DNA of 64,000 bases from Catenuloplanes atrovinosus (lineage in GTDB: Bacteria > Actinomycetota > Actinomycetes > Mycobacteriales > Micromonosporaceae): NCBI RefSeq assembly GCF_031458235.1, contig NZ_JAVDYB010000001.1:2625001-2689000 (forward strand), in the 5' to 3' direction. A model generated the notes under the pieces. The model worked only from the letters and a program-made list of their open reading frames with translations. It was not told where the DNA came from and searched no databases. A program made the position numbers and the translations under genes. Shown here in pieces: positions 8,498 through 16,549 of the stretch; the stretch's first letter is position 1; the number at the start of each line of letters is the position of its first letter.

Positions 8498-9331
8498 ATG
8501 AGCCATCGTGCGGAGGGAAAGGTCGCTCTCGTCACCGGGGCGGCACGGGGGCTGGGGCGCGACCACGCGGTCCGGCTCGCCGAGGAGGGTGCCGACCTCA
8601 TCGTGGTGGACATCTGCCGGCGGGTCGAGTCCGTGCCGTACGGGATGCCGGCGGCGACCGATCTCAGTGAGACGGCCGGCCTGGTCCGGGCGCTGGGCCG
8701 GCGGGTGGTCGTCGCCGAGGCGGACGTCCGTGACCCGGCCGCGATGGGCGAGGCGGCCCGCCGCGGTGTGGAGGAACTGGGCCGGCTGGATGTCGTGCTG
8801 GCGAACGCGGGCATCATCTCCTACGGCCCGGCCATGGAACTGACGGAAGCCCAATGGTCGGATGTGCTCGACACCAACCTGACCGGCGCCTGGCACACCG
8901 TCAGGGCCTGCGTCCCGCATCTGATCGCCGGTGACCGTGGCGGTTCGATCGTGCTGACCAGCTCGACCGCCGGGCTCAAGGGCACCGCGAACATCGCCCA
9001 CTACGCCGCCGCCAAACACGGCCTGGTGGGGCTCATGCGAACGCTGGCACTGGAACTCGCCCCGCACCGTATCCGGGTCAACGCGGTGCATCCCACCACC
9101 GCCAACACACCGATGGTGCACAACCCGGCGAACATGCGGATGTTCCTGCCGGACCGCGAGGCTCCGACGGCCGAGGAGTACGTAGCGGCCATGACCGCGC
9201 AGAACGTTCTGCCGGTGCCATGGGTCGAGCCGCGGGACGTGTCCAACGCCGTGCTCTTCCTCGCCTCGGACGAGGCCCGTTACATCACCGGTGTCTCGCT
9301 TCCGGTCGACGCCGGCTGGCTGCTCCGGTGA
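8498..9331 (+). CDS. Mycofactocin-coupled SDR family oxidoreductase
   Basis: A 277-residue short-chain dehydrogenase. The TGAARGLG dinucleotide motif is near 13-20, NAG near 103, the catalytic Ser at 155-156, and Y169/K173 in HYAAAKHG. After the second strand it carries the insertion VDICRRVESVPYG... LSETAGLVRALGRR, the hallmark of SDRs whose bound NAD(H) is not exchangeable and which use mycofactocin as electron carrier. It probably oxidises an alcohol of the cyclitol intermediate to the ketone that the aminotransferases need. The mycofactocin genes themselves are not in the window. GAGGGAGA lies before the ATG. Confidence 0.85.
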   Translation: MSHRAEGKVALVTGAARGLGRDHAVRLAEEGADLIVVDICRRVESVPYGMPAATDLSETAGLVRALGRRVVVAEADVRDPAAMGEAARRGVEELGRLDVVLANAGIISYGPAMELTEAQWSDVLDTNLTGAWHTVRACVPHLIAGDRGGSIVLTSSTAGLKGTANIAHYAAAKHGLVGLMRTLALELAPHRIRVNAVHPTTANTPMVHNPANMRMFLPDREAPTAEEYVAAMTAQNVLPVPWVEPRDVSNAVLFLASDEARYITGVSLPVDAGWLLR

Positions 9332-9365
9332 CGCCCGCCGTTCCCCCGTCCCCCGTGGAGATCCC

Positions 9366-9824
9366 ATGCTGAGTCTGCACCACGTTGCCATCACCGTCGC
9401 CGACCTGGACGCCGCGATCGACTGGTACACCCGCGTCCTTGGTCTGCGGATATCCCGCCTGGAGGCGGAGACCGACGTGAGCGACGCCGCGATCAACCTG
9501 CACGGCGAACGCGTCCGCCTGCGCGGCGCCGAGCTGACCGTCGACGGTGCGGGCGGCCCGTTCGTGGAACTGCACCAGTTCATCACTCCGACGGGTGAGG
9601 GCGCCCGACGGGTCTGCGACACGGGCATCAGCCACTTCGCGTTCTACACCGACGACATCCACGCGGAGTACGACCGGTTGCGCGAACTCGGCGTCACCTT
9701 CAGCACGCCGCCGCAGTACATCGCGGACGGCGGCCTCGCCGGCGACTGGTGGGTCTACTTCACCGACCCCTGGGGCAATCAGCTTCAGCTGGTCTCCCAG
9801 CCGGCCACAGGACGGGTGGGATGA
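9366..9824 (+). CDS. VOC (glyoxalase/bleomycin-resistance fold) protein, possible cyclitol epimerase
   Basis: A 152-residue vicinal-oxygen-chelate protein with two beta-alpha-beta-beta-beta repeats. The metal-site candidates are H5/H6 in LHHVAITV, E in FVELHQF, H in GISHFAFYT and the Asp/Trp-rich DPWGNQLQL end. VOC enzymes isomerise, epimerise or open oxygen substrates through a divalent metal. In the cetoniacytone pathway a VOC protein (CetB) acts as a 2-epi-5-epi-valiolone epimerase, so its presence beside an EEVS-like cyclase is telling. Its stop overlaps the next start (ATGA). A resistance or dioxygenase role is the alternative. Confidence 0.8.
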   Translation: MLSLHHVAITVADLDAAIDWYTRVLGLRISRLEAETDVSDAAINLHGERVRLRGAELTVDGAGGPFVELHQFITPTGEGARRVCDTGISHFAFYTDDIHAEYDRLRELGVTFSTPPQYIADGGLAGDWWVYFTDPWGNQLQLVSQPATGRVG

Positions 9825-10552
9825 CGACGGGGCCGTACGTTCCGGTGGTCGGCGAGGGTGAGGTGTCGCTGGTCTGCTTCCCGTGGGCCGGTGCGGGTGC
9901 ACGTCCGTTCCGCCTCTGGCGGCCGGTCCTGCCCGACGGACTCGCGATGTCGGTCGCCCGGCTGGGCGGCCGCGAGGATCGGGTCGCCGACGCCCCGCCG
10001 ACCGAGTGGAGCGCCGTGGTGTCCGAGCTGGTCGACGCGTTGGACGTCACCGGGCCTTTCGTGTTCTTCGGGCACTGCCTGGGCGCACTGCTCGCCTACG
10101 AGGTCGTGCTGGAGCGCCGCCGCCGCGGCTTGGCCCTCCCGGCCGCTCTCTTGGTGGTGGGCGACGCACCGTCGATCTCCGGTGGGCCGCCGGTTACCGA
10201 CGTGGCCGCCGCGGCGCGCGCGAGCGGAGCGATGGATTCCCGGATACTCGACAACGCCGACGTGTTCGCGCTGTTCGAGCCGGTGCTCCGGGCGGATTTC
10301 CACCTGGCCACGACGTATCGGCGTGGCGACGACCCGGCGTTGCCGATGCCGATCGACGCGTTCGTCGCCTCCGCACGGCCCGAGGAGCGCGCCGGCCTCG
10401 ACGGCTGGGCCGCGGAGACCGCCGAGCGATTCCGGGTGATCATGATCGAGAGCGAGTCGCTGTACCCGAGCGGGGCCTGGACGTCCTTCGGAGCAGCGGT
10501 GGCCGCGTCCGCGACGGCCGCGCTCACCCGTGCGGATCGGTCAGGACTATGA
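9821..10552 (+). CDS. Type II thioesterase-like protein with Cys nucleophile
   Basis: A 243-residue alpha/beta-hydrolase of the type II thioesterase family. It has VSLVCFPWAGAGARPFR near the start, as is usual, and the nucleophile elbow FGHCLGALLAYE near residue 84. Position 86 is Cys where these enzymes have Ser. The C-terminal PGGHFF segment that carries the catalytic His is not recognisable; the matching stretch reads ESESLYPSGAW. It may be an acyltransferase or product-releasing enzyme and not an ordinary editing hydrolase. The start overlaps the VOC stop and its own stop overlaps the next ATG. A second Cys-type homologue lies at 22032. Confidence 0.8.
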   Translation: MTTGPYVPVVGEGEVSLVCFPWAGAGARPFRLWRPVLPDGLAMSVARLGGREDRVADAPPTEWSAVVSELVDALDVTGPFVFFGHCLGALLAYEVVLERRRRGLALPAALLVVGDAPSISGGPPVTDVAAAARASGAMDSRILDNADVFALFEPVLRADFHLATTYRRGDDPALPMPIDAFVASARPEERAGLDGWAAETAERFRVIMIESESLYPSGAWTSFGAAVAASATAALTRADRSGL

Positions 10553-11676
10553 GCCCGGCGGCGCAACGGATAGCTCTCTTCGACAACCGCCTTTCCTTCC
10601 GCGCCGAATGGCCACGGCTGGCGGACGCGATCGGCGGCGTCTTCGAGTCGGACAAGTTCTCCCACGGCCCGGTGACGCGGCGCTTCGAGACGGAGATGGC
10701 GCGGCATGCCGGCGCGGCGTTCGCGATCGGCGTGAACAGCGGCACGGACGCCCTGCGAATCGTTCTGCGGGCCTGCGGAGTGGCCCGGGGCGACGAGGTG
10801 ATCCTGCCTGCTTTCGCCCCGGCCGCGACCGCTGCCGCGGTGTGGCTGATCGGCGCCCGGCCGATCTTCGTGGACGTCCATCCCGATTCGCTCACGCCCA
10901 CGCCGGAGGCGGTCCGGGCCGCCGCCACCGACCGGACCCGGGCTGTCGTCTTCTCCGGCGGAGCGGCCCGCCCGGCCGAGGCGACGGCGGTACGGGCGGA
11001 GGCCGACCGGGCCGGTCTGGCCTTCGCCGAGGACGGCGCCGACGGCATCGCCGCGGCGGACGCGCCCGCGATCCCGATGAACCGGGCCCTGCCGCTGTCC
11101 GCCGGCGCCGTCCTGGGCGGCCTGGGCGACGCGGGAGTGATCCTGACCGACGACGCGGCCGTGGCGGACCGCTGCCGGCTCATCCGGCACCACGGTCGGG
11201 CCGGCGAGTGCGCCGGCCGGGTGAGTGAGCCGACCGCCGCGCTGGTGTCCGGCCTCAACAGCAAGATGGACGACATCCAGGCGGCCGTGCTGTTGGCGCG
11301 GCTGCCCGGCCACACCGAGGTGACCGCGCGCCGGGCCGAACTCGCGGCACGCTATTCCGTACGGCTGGCGCGGGTGGGCCCGGTACGCCCCCTGGCCGCC
11401 AGCGCGACCGGCCGGTACGTCGTCGAGACGCCGGAACGGGACGGGCTGGCCGGCTTTCTCGCCGAGCGCGGGATCGAGACACGGAAGCCGGTCCCCGTTC
11501 CCCTGCACCTGCTCGACTGTTTCGCCGGGCTGGGCGGCCGGCCGGGCGAGCACCCGGTGAGTGAATCCGCTGCCACGGCCACGCTCGAACTACCGCTGTA
11601 CCCGGATCTGGGAACCTCCGGTGTCGACCTCGTCTGCTCGGCCGTCGCCGCCTTCTTCCGGGAGGGGATCCGATGA
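10549..11676 (+). CDS. DegT-type aminotransferase homologue lacking the PLP lysine
   Basis: A 375-residue DegT-fold protein. NSGTDALRIVLRACGV (about 63-78) matches the PLP-phosphate region and D162 lies in FAEDGAD. Where active members have KNLGxxGDxG, this protein reads AVLGGLGDAG, so the Schiff-base Lys is Ala187. The surrounding GLGDAGVILTDD aligns cleanly, so this is not an alignment artefact. The protein cannot be a normal aminotransferase by itself. It overlaps the active paralogue at 11673 by four bases, and DegT active sites are built at dimer interfaces. A heterodimer with a non-catalytic subunit is therefore likely. Confidence 0.82.
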   Translation: MSPAAQRIALFDNRLSFRAEWPRLADAIGGVFESDKFSHGPVTRRFETEMARHAGAAFAIGVNSGTDALRIVLRACGVARGDEVILPAFAPAATAAAVWLIGARPIFVDVHPDSLTPTPEAVRAAATDRTRAVVFSGGAARPAEATAVRAEADRAGLAFAEDGADGIAAADAPAIPMNRALPLSAGAVLGGLGDAGVILTDDAAVADRCRLIRHHGRAGECAGRVSEPTAALVSGLNSKMDDIQAAVLLARLPGHTEVTARRAELAARYSVRLARVGPVRPLAASATGRYVVETPERDGLAGFLAERGIETRKPVPVPLHLLDCFAGLGGRPGEHPVSESAATATLELPLYPDLGTSGVDLVCSAVAAFFREGIR

Positions 11677-12800
11677 GTGCGACGTTGCCGTTCTTTCCCC
11701 CGGCCGTCTTCGATCGCCATCGGGAGATGACGCTGCGGGCGATCTTCGACGTCGGGACAGGGCCGGACCAGCGCTTCTTCGGCGGCGACGCGGTGGCGGA
11801 ACTGGAGCGGCGGATCGCCGCCGCCGCGGGAGTGAGGCACGCCGTCGCCTGCGCGAACGCGACCGGCGGTCTGGCCCTGGTGCTCGACGCCTGGGGGATC
11901 ACGGCCGGCGACGAGGTGATCGTGCCGGCGTACGGTTGTCAGCCGGTCGTGGACACCGTGGTCGAACAGGGTGCGACGCCGGTTTTCGCGGACGTGGATC
12001 CACGAACCTTCACCATCGACCCGGCCGCCGTCGCCGCTGCCGTCACCCCCCGCACGGCGGCGATCCTGCCGGCGCATGTGTTCGCCACGATGGCGGACAT
12101 GCCGGCGCTGGTGGACCTCGCCCGCCGGCACGGCCTGCGTGTCCTCGAGGACGCGGCGGTGGCCCAAGGGGCTACGCTGGCCGGCCGGGCCGCGGGCGCG
12201 TGGGGTGACGCCGGAGTTTACTCGTTCTCACAGTTCAAGCCGTTCGGTGCGATCGGTGAAGGCGGCATCGTGCTGACCGACGACGAGCCGACCGCGATCC
12301 GCTGCCGGCGGCTGCGGCGGGCAGGGACTGACGACGATACCGGCGACGGCGCCGTCGGCCGGCACAGCCGGATGGACGAGGTCCTGGCGCGCTTCCTGTC
12401 GTTGCGGTGGGCCGAGTTGGACCGTCGCCTGAGCCGGAAGCGTGAGATCGCGGCGTTCTATCAGCATCGGCTGCGGCCGGTCGCCGAAGCGGGCGTGGTC
12501 ACCCTGCCGCTCATTCCCGATTCGGAGCCGTGGTGTCACGTGTACGCCATCATGACCGACCGGCGCGACGAGTTGCGGGCGCACCTCGCGGCACGCGGTA
12601 TCGGCAGCCATATCTACTACCCCGTGACTCTGCCGATGCAGCCGGCGTTCGCGGCCTATGCCTCCGGGATGACGTTTCCGCATGCCGAGGCGGTGGCGCG
12701 CGACAATCTCGCGTTGCCGGTGTGGCCGGAACTGTCGGAAAATGATTTGGCGTATATCTCGGATTCGATCATCGAGTTCTTCGGCCGCCACACCGCTTAA
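11673..12800 (+). CDS. DegT/DnrJ/EryC1/StrS-type PLP aminotransferase
   Basis: A 375-residue DegT-family enzyme with all expected elements. NATGGLALVLDAWG is near 62-75, D160 lies in LEDAAVAQGA, and K189 in YSFSQFKPFGAIGEGG is the Schiff-base Lys. The C-terminal segment IGSHIYYPVTLPMQP is typical for sugar aminotransferases. It probably aminates a second position of the cyclitol, or works with the Lys-less homologue encoded just upstream, to which it is translationally coupled (ATGA). It is the last gene of the rightward operon that starts at 4277. The exact substrate is inference. Confidence 0.87.
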   Translation: MSATLPFFPPAVFDRHREMTLRAIFDVGTGPDQRFFGGDAVAELERRIAAAAGVRHAVACANATGGLALVLDAWGITAGDEVIVPAYGCQPVVDTVVEQGATPVFADVDPRTFTIDPAAVAAAVTPRTAAILPAHVFATMADMPALVDLARRHGLRVLEDAAVAQGATLAGRAAGAWGDAGVYSFSQFKPFGAIGEGGIVLTDDEPTAIRCRRLRRAGTDDDTGDGAVGRHSRMDEVLARFLSLRWAELDRRLSRKREIAAFYQHRLRPVAEAGVVTLPLIPDSEPWCHVYAIMTDRRDELRAHLAARGIGSHIYYPVTLPMQPAFAAYASGMTFPHAEAVARDNLALPVWPELSENDLAYISDSIIEFFGRHTA

Positions 12801-13013
12801 GTCGGAGTAACTATGTGGTTGCTGTCCGTCCACATTGACGCTAGCCTCTATGAGGATCATGTGAGTGGCCGGGATCGGCGCGGGCGATTCGGATTCATGG
12901 CGCGTTTATGGCGTTGTTCTGGCGTGGCATTCTCGTGGTCTTCTTCGTAATTCTGGTTTATTTGCCTCGATGGCGCCGGGTCGTCGAGGTGGGACAATCG
13001 GAAGGATGTAACG

Positions 13014-13706
13014 ATGGATCTCGACACCGTCGGCAAAACGAGGTGGAATGACACCTACGTCATCTCCGAGAACCCCAATCTCTGGGGCGACCCGCCGGTG
13101 CCTTTCGTGCACACCGCCGCCGACATCTTCGCCGCGGACAATGCCCACGTCGTGTTGGACCTGCCGGTCGGTGACGGGCGCAACGTTCTTCCGCTGGCCG
13201 CCCGGTTCCCGGCCGTGGTCGGCGGGGACGCGTCGGACAACGGTCTCGCCCTCTGCGCCAACCGGTTGAAGCAGGCGGGCGTCGGCAACGTGCTCCTGCA
13301 GAAGACCGACATCTTCGGGACCAGCTTCCTGGACGACTCGTTCGACGGCATCTTCTGCTGCGAGGTGCTCGGTCACCTGCAGAACCCGGTCGACGCCCTG
13401 CGGGAACTGCTGCGGATCGTGCGACCCGGCCGGCAGGTGGTCACCAACCTCTTCGCCGACGACGAGCCGATCCGTACCGATCCGGCCATGGCCGAGATCG
13501 CGCCCGGCGACTACCAGTTCCTCGAACGGATCTTCTTCCGCTTCTACGACGAGGCCGCGGCCCGTGAGGTGGCCGCGAAGGTCGCGGATCTCGCGGAACT
13601 GGTGTCGATCGACCACATCGATTGGATCGACCCGCCGCACGAGGGTTACCGCAATTACGAGCACGGTCACGCGAGCTGGCTGCTGGTGCTCCGCAAGCAC
13701 GGCTGA
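13014..13706 (+). CDS. Class I SAM-dependent methyltransferase
   Basis: A 230-residue protein with the SAM-binding motif I VLDLPVGDGRNVLPLA (about 47-62) and an acidic end of strand 2 at GGDASDNG. Motif IV is near FDGIFCCEVLGHL and LRIVRPGRQVVTN is the usual post-motif segment. It is probably an O-, N- or C-methyltransferase that tailors the cluster product; the atom cannot be told from sequence. GAAGGA precedes the ATG. The gene is 213 bases downstream of the aminotransferase; a TTGACG is present at 12835 but I find no matching -10, so read-through from the operon is possible. It ends at a strong hairpin. Confidence 0.85.
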   Translation: MDLDTVGKTRWNDTYVISENPNLWGDPPVPFVHTAADIFAADNAHVVLDLPVGDGRNVLPLAARFPAVVGGDASDNGLALCANRLKQAGVGNVLLQKTDIFGTSFLDDSFDGIFCCEVLGHLQNPVDALRELLRIVRPGRQVVTNLFADDEPIRTDPAMAEIAPGDYQFLERIFFRFYDEAAAREVAAKVADLAELVSIDHIDWIDPPHEGYRNYEHGHASWLLVLRKHG

Positions 13707-13724
13707 CCGATCCGCGGACGGCGC

Positions 13725-13757
13725 CGGGCGGCACACTCCCCATGGGTGTGCCGCCCG
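13725..13757. terminator. Bidirectional hairpin between convergent genes
   Basis: CGGGCGGCACAC (13725-13736) pairs perfectly with GTGTGCCGCCCG (13746-13757) around a nine-base loop. It sits between the convergent methyltransferase and SDR genes and can stop transcription from both sides. There is no T run, as is common in actinomycetes. Confidence 0.75.
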
Positions 13758-13790
13758 CGCGGCGACGGAGGGCTCGCGGCGGCCGGGCCG

Positions 13791-14570
13791 CTACTGCGCC
13801 GTCCAGCCGCCGTCGACCGGCAGCACCGTACCGGTCACATAGGACGCCTGGTCCGAGGCGAGCCAGAGCGCGGCCTGCGCCACCTCCTCCGGCCGGGCCA
13901 ATCGGCCCAACGGTATGTTGCGCCGGTAGAACTCGTCGGCGCCCGGGCCGCGCCGGCGCCGTGCCTCCTGAAGCATCGGGGTGTCGATCGGCCCGGCGCA
14001 GACGGCGTTCACCCTGATGCCGCGGGTGGCGTACTCGATCGCCGCGACCCTCGTCAGCCCTACGACACCGTGCTTGGCCGCGGTGTACGGTGCGGCCTGG
14101 AAGTATCCGATCAGACCGGCGATCGAGGACATGTTCACGATGACGCCGCCGCCGGCGCCGGTCATGTGCCGCAGTTGATGTTTCATGCACAGCCAGACGC
14201 CTTTGAGGTTGGTGTTCACGACCCGGTCCCAGAGATCGTCGTCGAAGGCGTCGGTATCCTGGCCGGAGCCCGGCACGCCGGCGTTGTTGAAGGCGGCGTT
14301 CACCCGCCCGTACTCCTCGCATGCACGCGCCATCAGTGAGCGCACGTCGTCCTCCACGGTGACGTCGGCGGGGACCGCCAGCGCCGACCCGCCCAGGTCC
14401 CGAATCCGCCGCACGGTCGCGGTGAGCGGCTCGGCCCGCCGGCCGGCCACCACCACGTTCGCGCCCGCCGCGGCGAACGCGAGGGCGGCCGAGCGGCCGA
14501 CGCCGCTGCCTCCGCCGGTGACCAGTACGGTCCGGCCGGCGAAGAGCCCGGCGTTCGTGTGCACCGCCAT
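13791..14570 (-). CDS. Short-chain dehydrogenase/reductase
   Basis: A 259-residue classical SDR: TGGGSGVG cofactor motif (18-25), NNAG near 95-98, Ser at 148-149, Y162/K166 in PYTAAKHG, and an IRVNAVCAGPIDTPM strand. It lacks the mycofactocin insertion seen in the SDR at 8498, so NAD(P) should be freely exchangeable. It begins directly after the stop of the E1-beta gene (TGAATG), making it the last gene of a leftward unit with the E1 pair. A role in reducing the keto product made by the E1 pair is plausible but unproven. Confidence 0.88.
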   Translation of the reverse strand: MAVHTNAGLFAGRTVLVTGGGSGVGRSAALAFAAAGANVVVAGRRAEPLTATVRRIRDLGGSALAVPADVTVEDDVRSLMARACEEYGRVNAAFNNAGVPGSGQDTDAFDDDLWDRVVNTNLKGVWLCMKHQLRHMTGAGGGVIVNMSSIAGLIGYFQAAPYTAAKHGVVGLTRVAAIEYATRGIRVNAVCAGPIDTPMLQEARRRRGPGADEFYRRNIPLGRLARPEEVAQAALWLASDQASYVTGTVLPVDGGWTAQ

Positions 14571-15548
14571 TCAGCGCTCCATCAGGGAGCGGATCGACTC
14601 GGCCAGCACCGTGCGACTCGGTACCGTCGCGGCTTCCAGGGCGGGACTCGCCGGTACCGGGATGCCCTTGGCGCCCAGCCGCACCACGGGAGCCCGCAGT
14701 TCCGCGAAGGCGGCCTCGGTGATCACTGACGCGATCTCCGCGGTCGGCCCGTAGCGGAGCCAGGACTCGGCCATCACGACGACCCGTCCGGTGCGGCGTG
14801 CCGAGGCGGCCAGCAGCGCGGTGTCCAGCGGGCGAAGCGAACGTACATCGATGACCTCCACCGAGATGCCCTCGTCCGCGAGGTCGTCGGCGGCGGCCGA
14901 CGCTTCACCGACCATGCGGGAAAGCGCGCACACGGTGACGTGGGAGCCCGGCCGGACGATGCTGGCGGTGCCGAGCGGCACCAGCGACTCGCCCTCGGGG
15001 ACCGGCCCGGTGACCTGGTAGAGCCCTCGATGCTCCAGGAAGACGACGGGCTCCTCCGACCGGATCGCCGACTTCAGCAGACCCTTGGCGTCCGCGGGGC
15101 TGGCCGGCATCACCGTGTGGACGTAGGGCAGATGTGCGGTCCACACCTCCAATGACTTCGAGTGCTGCGGACCGGCGGCGCTGCCGGTGCCGCCCTGCGT
15201 CCGGACCACCATGGGAACGCTCAACTGGTTGGCGTGGATGAAGGAGAACACCGAGGCGGCATTGGCCAGGCTGTCCAGTGCCAGGCTCAGGAAGTCCGCG
15301 TACATGATCTCGACGATCGGTCGCAGGCCGCTCATCGCCATCCCGACCGCCGCGCCCACCATCCCGTTCTCCGAGATCGGGGTGTCGACGACCCGCCGGT
15401 CGCCGAACTTGTTCATCAGCCCCGCGGTGACGCCGAAGACGCCGCCGTAGAGCGCCACATCCTGGCCGAGCACGACCACGTTGCCGTCCCGTTCCATCTC
15501 CTCCAGCAGCGCCTCGTTCAGCGCGGCCGCGTACGTCAACTCCCTCAT
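14571..15548 (-). CDS. 2-oxoacid dehydrogenase E1 component, beta subunit
   Basis: A 325-residue transketolase-like beta subunit. It starts with MRELTYAAALNEALLEEMERDGNV and has GQDVALYGGVFGVT and DTPISENGMVGAAVGMA, the typical TPP-pyrimidine side with the conserved Glu. The C-terminal transketolase domain has DVRSLRPLDTALL. With the alpha subunit it should form a TPP enzyme that decarboxylates a 2-oxoacid. No E2 acyltransferase or E3 gene lies nearby. The pair may therefore hand its acyl carbanion to a different acceptor, or borrow E2/E3 from elsewhere. It overlaps the alpha gene by four bases. Confidence 0.88.
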   Translation of the reverse strand: MRELTYAAALNEALLEEMERDGNVVVLGQDVALYGGVFGVTAGLMNKFGDRRVVDTPISENGMVGAAVGMAMSGLRPIVEIMYADFLSLALDSLANAASVFSFIHANQLSVPMVVRTQGGTGSAAGPQHSKSLEVWTAHLPYVHTVMPASPADAKGLLKSAIRSEEPVVFLEHRGLYQVTGPVPEGESLVPLGTASIVRPGSHVTVCALSRMVGEASAAADDLADEGISVEVIDVRSLRPLDTALLAASARRTGRVVVMAESWLRYGPTAEIASVITEAAFAELRAPVVRLGAKGIPVPASPALEAATVPSRTVLAESIRSLMER

Positions 15549-16519
15549 GCCGGCACCCCGTCCCAGCGCTGGATGTGTTCGGTGAGGTCAGCGGGATCCG
15601 GCCACGGGGACGACAGGGCGAACTCGATCGCCTCCGCGAGTTCCCCGGCGACCGCACGGTCGATCTCTTCCAGGCGGCTCGCCGCGACACCGCGGTCGCG
15701 GAGCCGCTGTGCGCTCAGCTCCAGGGGATCGGTGAAACCACTGCCCTCGGCCTCGATCCGATAGCCGCCCCGGTCGGACATCGAGAACGGCCCGGTCCGG
15801 TAGGTCACCGCCTCGATCAGGGCGGGGCCGCCGCCGCTCCGGGCCCGGTCGGCGGCTTCCCGGACCGCGCGGTGCACCTCCTCGACATCGTTGCCGTCGA
15901 CCCGGGTGCCGGGAATGCCGTATCCCCGGCCGCGCGCGGCGAGCGTGGTCTCGTGAACGTGCCGATCCAGGCGGACCGTCAACCCGTACTGATTGTTCTC
16001 CACCACGAAGATCACCGGCAGTTGCCACAGCGCCGCCATGTTGAGCGCCTCGTTGAACGCTCCGGAGTTGACGGCGCCGTCACCGGTGACGCACAGGGTG
16101 ACCGCGCCTCGGCCGGCCAGTTTGTGCGCGTATCCGTGTCCCACGGCCAGCAGCAGCGAGTGCCCCACGACGCCGCTGGCGCCGAGCACGCCGCGGGTGG
16201 CGTCGGCGATGATCATGTGGCCGGCGCGCCCGCCGGAGAGCCCGGTCGCGCGCCCGGCCATCTCCGCGATGCACGGCCCCAGCGGGATCTCCATCCCGAC
16301 GTACTGGGCGTGCGGCCGGTGGGTCAGGGTCACCACGTCGCCCGGCCGCAGGGCGGCGGTGGCGCCGATGCCCGCCGCCTCCTGGCCGGTGCTGGTATGC
16401 ATCGGCCCGCGGATCGATCCCGCTCGGGAGAGCCGCGTGAGTTCCTCATCGAGCTGTCTCGACAGCGTCATCCGGCGGTGTAACGTCAGGAGGTCCTCCG
16501 TGCCCAGCGGCAGCTGCAT
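15545..16519 (-). CDS. 2-oxoacid dehydrogenase E1 component, alpha subunit
   Basis: A 324-residue alpha subunit with the TPP-phosphate/Mg motif VTGDGAVNSGAFNEALNMAALW followed by VVENNQYGLTV. It also has HRPHAQYVGM and GRAGHMI, where the family has His and Ser contacts to TPP. The length and sequence style match acetoin or branched-chain type E1 alpha. It lies between the ATP-grasp gene upstream and the beta subunit, with an ATGA overlap to beta. Being embedded in a biosynthetic cluster suggests it supplies or transfers an acyl unit for the product, which is inference. Confidence 0.88.
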   Translation of the reverse strand: MQLPLGTEDLLTLHRRMTLSRQLDEELTRLSRAGSIRGPMHTSTGQEAAGIGATAALRPGDVVTLTHRPHAQYVGMEIPLGPCIAEMAGRATGLSGGRAGHMIIADATRGVLGASGVVGHSLLLAVGHGYAHKLAGRGAVTLCVTGDGAVNSGAFNEALNMAALWQLPVIFVVENNQYGLTVRLDRHVHETTLAARGRGYGIPGTRVDGNDVEEVHRAVREAADRARSGGGPALIEAVTYRTGPFSMSDRGGYRIEAEGSGFTDPLELSAQRLRDRGVAASRLEEIDRAVAGELAEAIEFALSSPWPDPADLTEHIQRWDGVPA

Positions 16520-16549
16520 GCTGATCCCTCTCGTGACCTGGTCTGCGGG

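Noticed and set aside
12835-12862. Promoter for the methyltransferase gene
   Set aside because: TTGACG is present but no -10 hexamer lies at 16-18 bases, so I do not list it.
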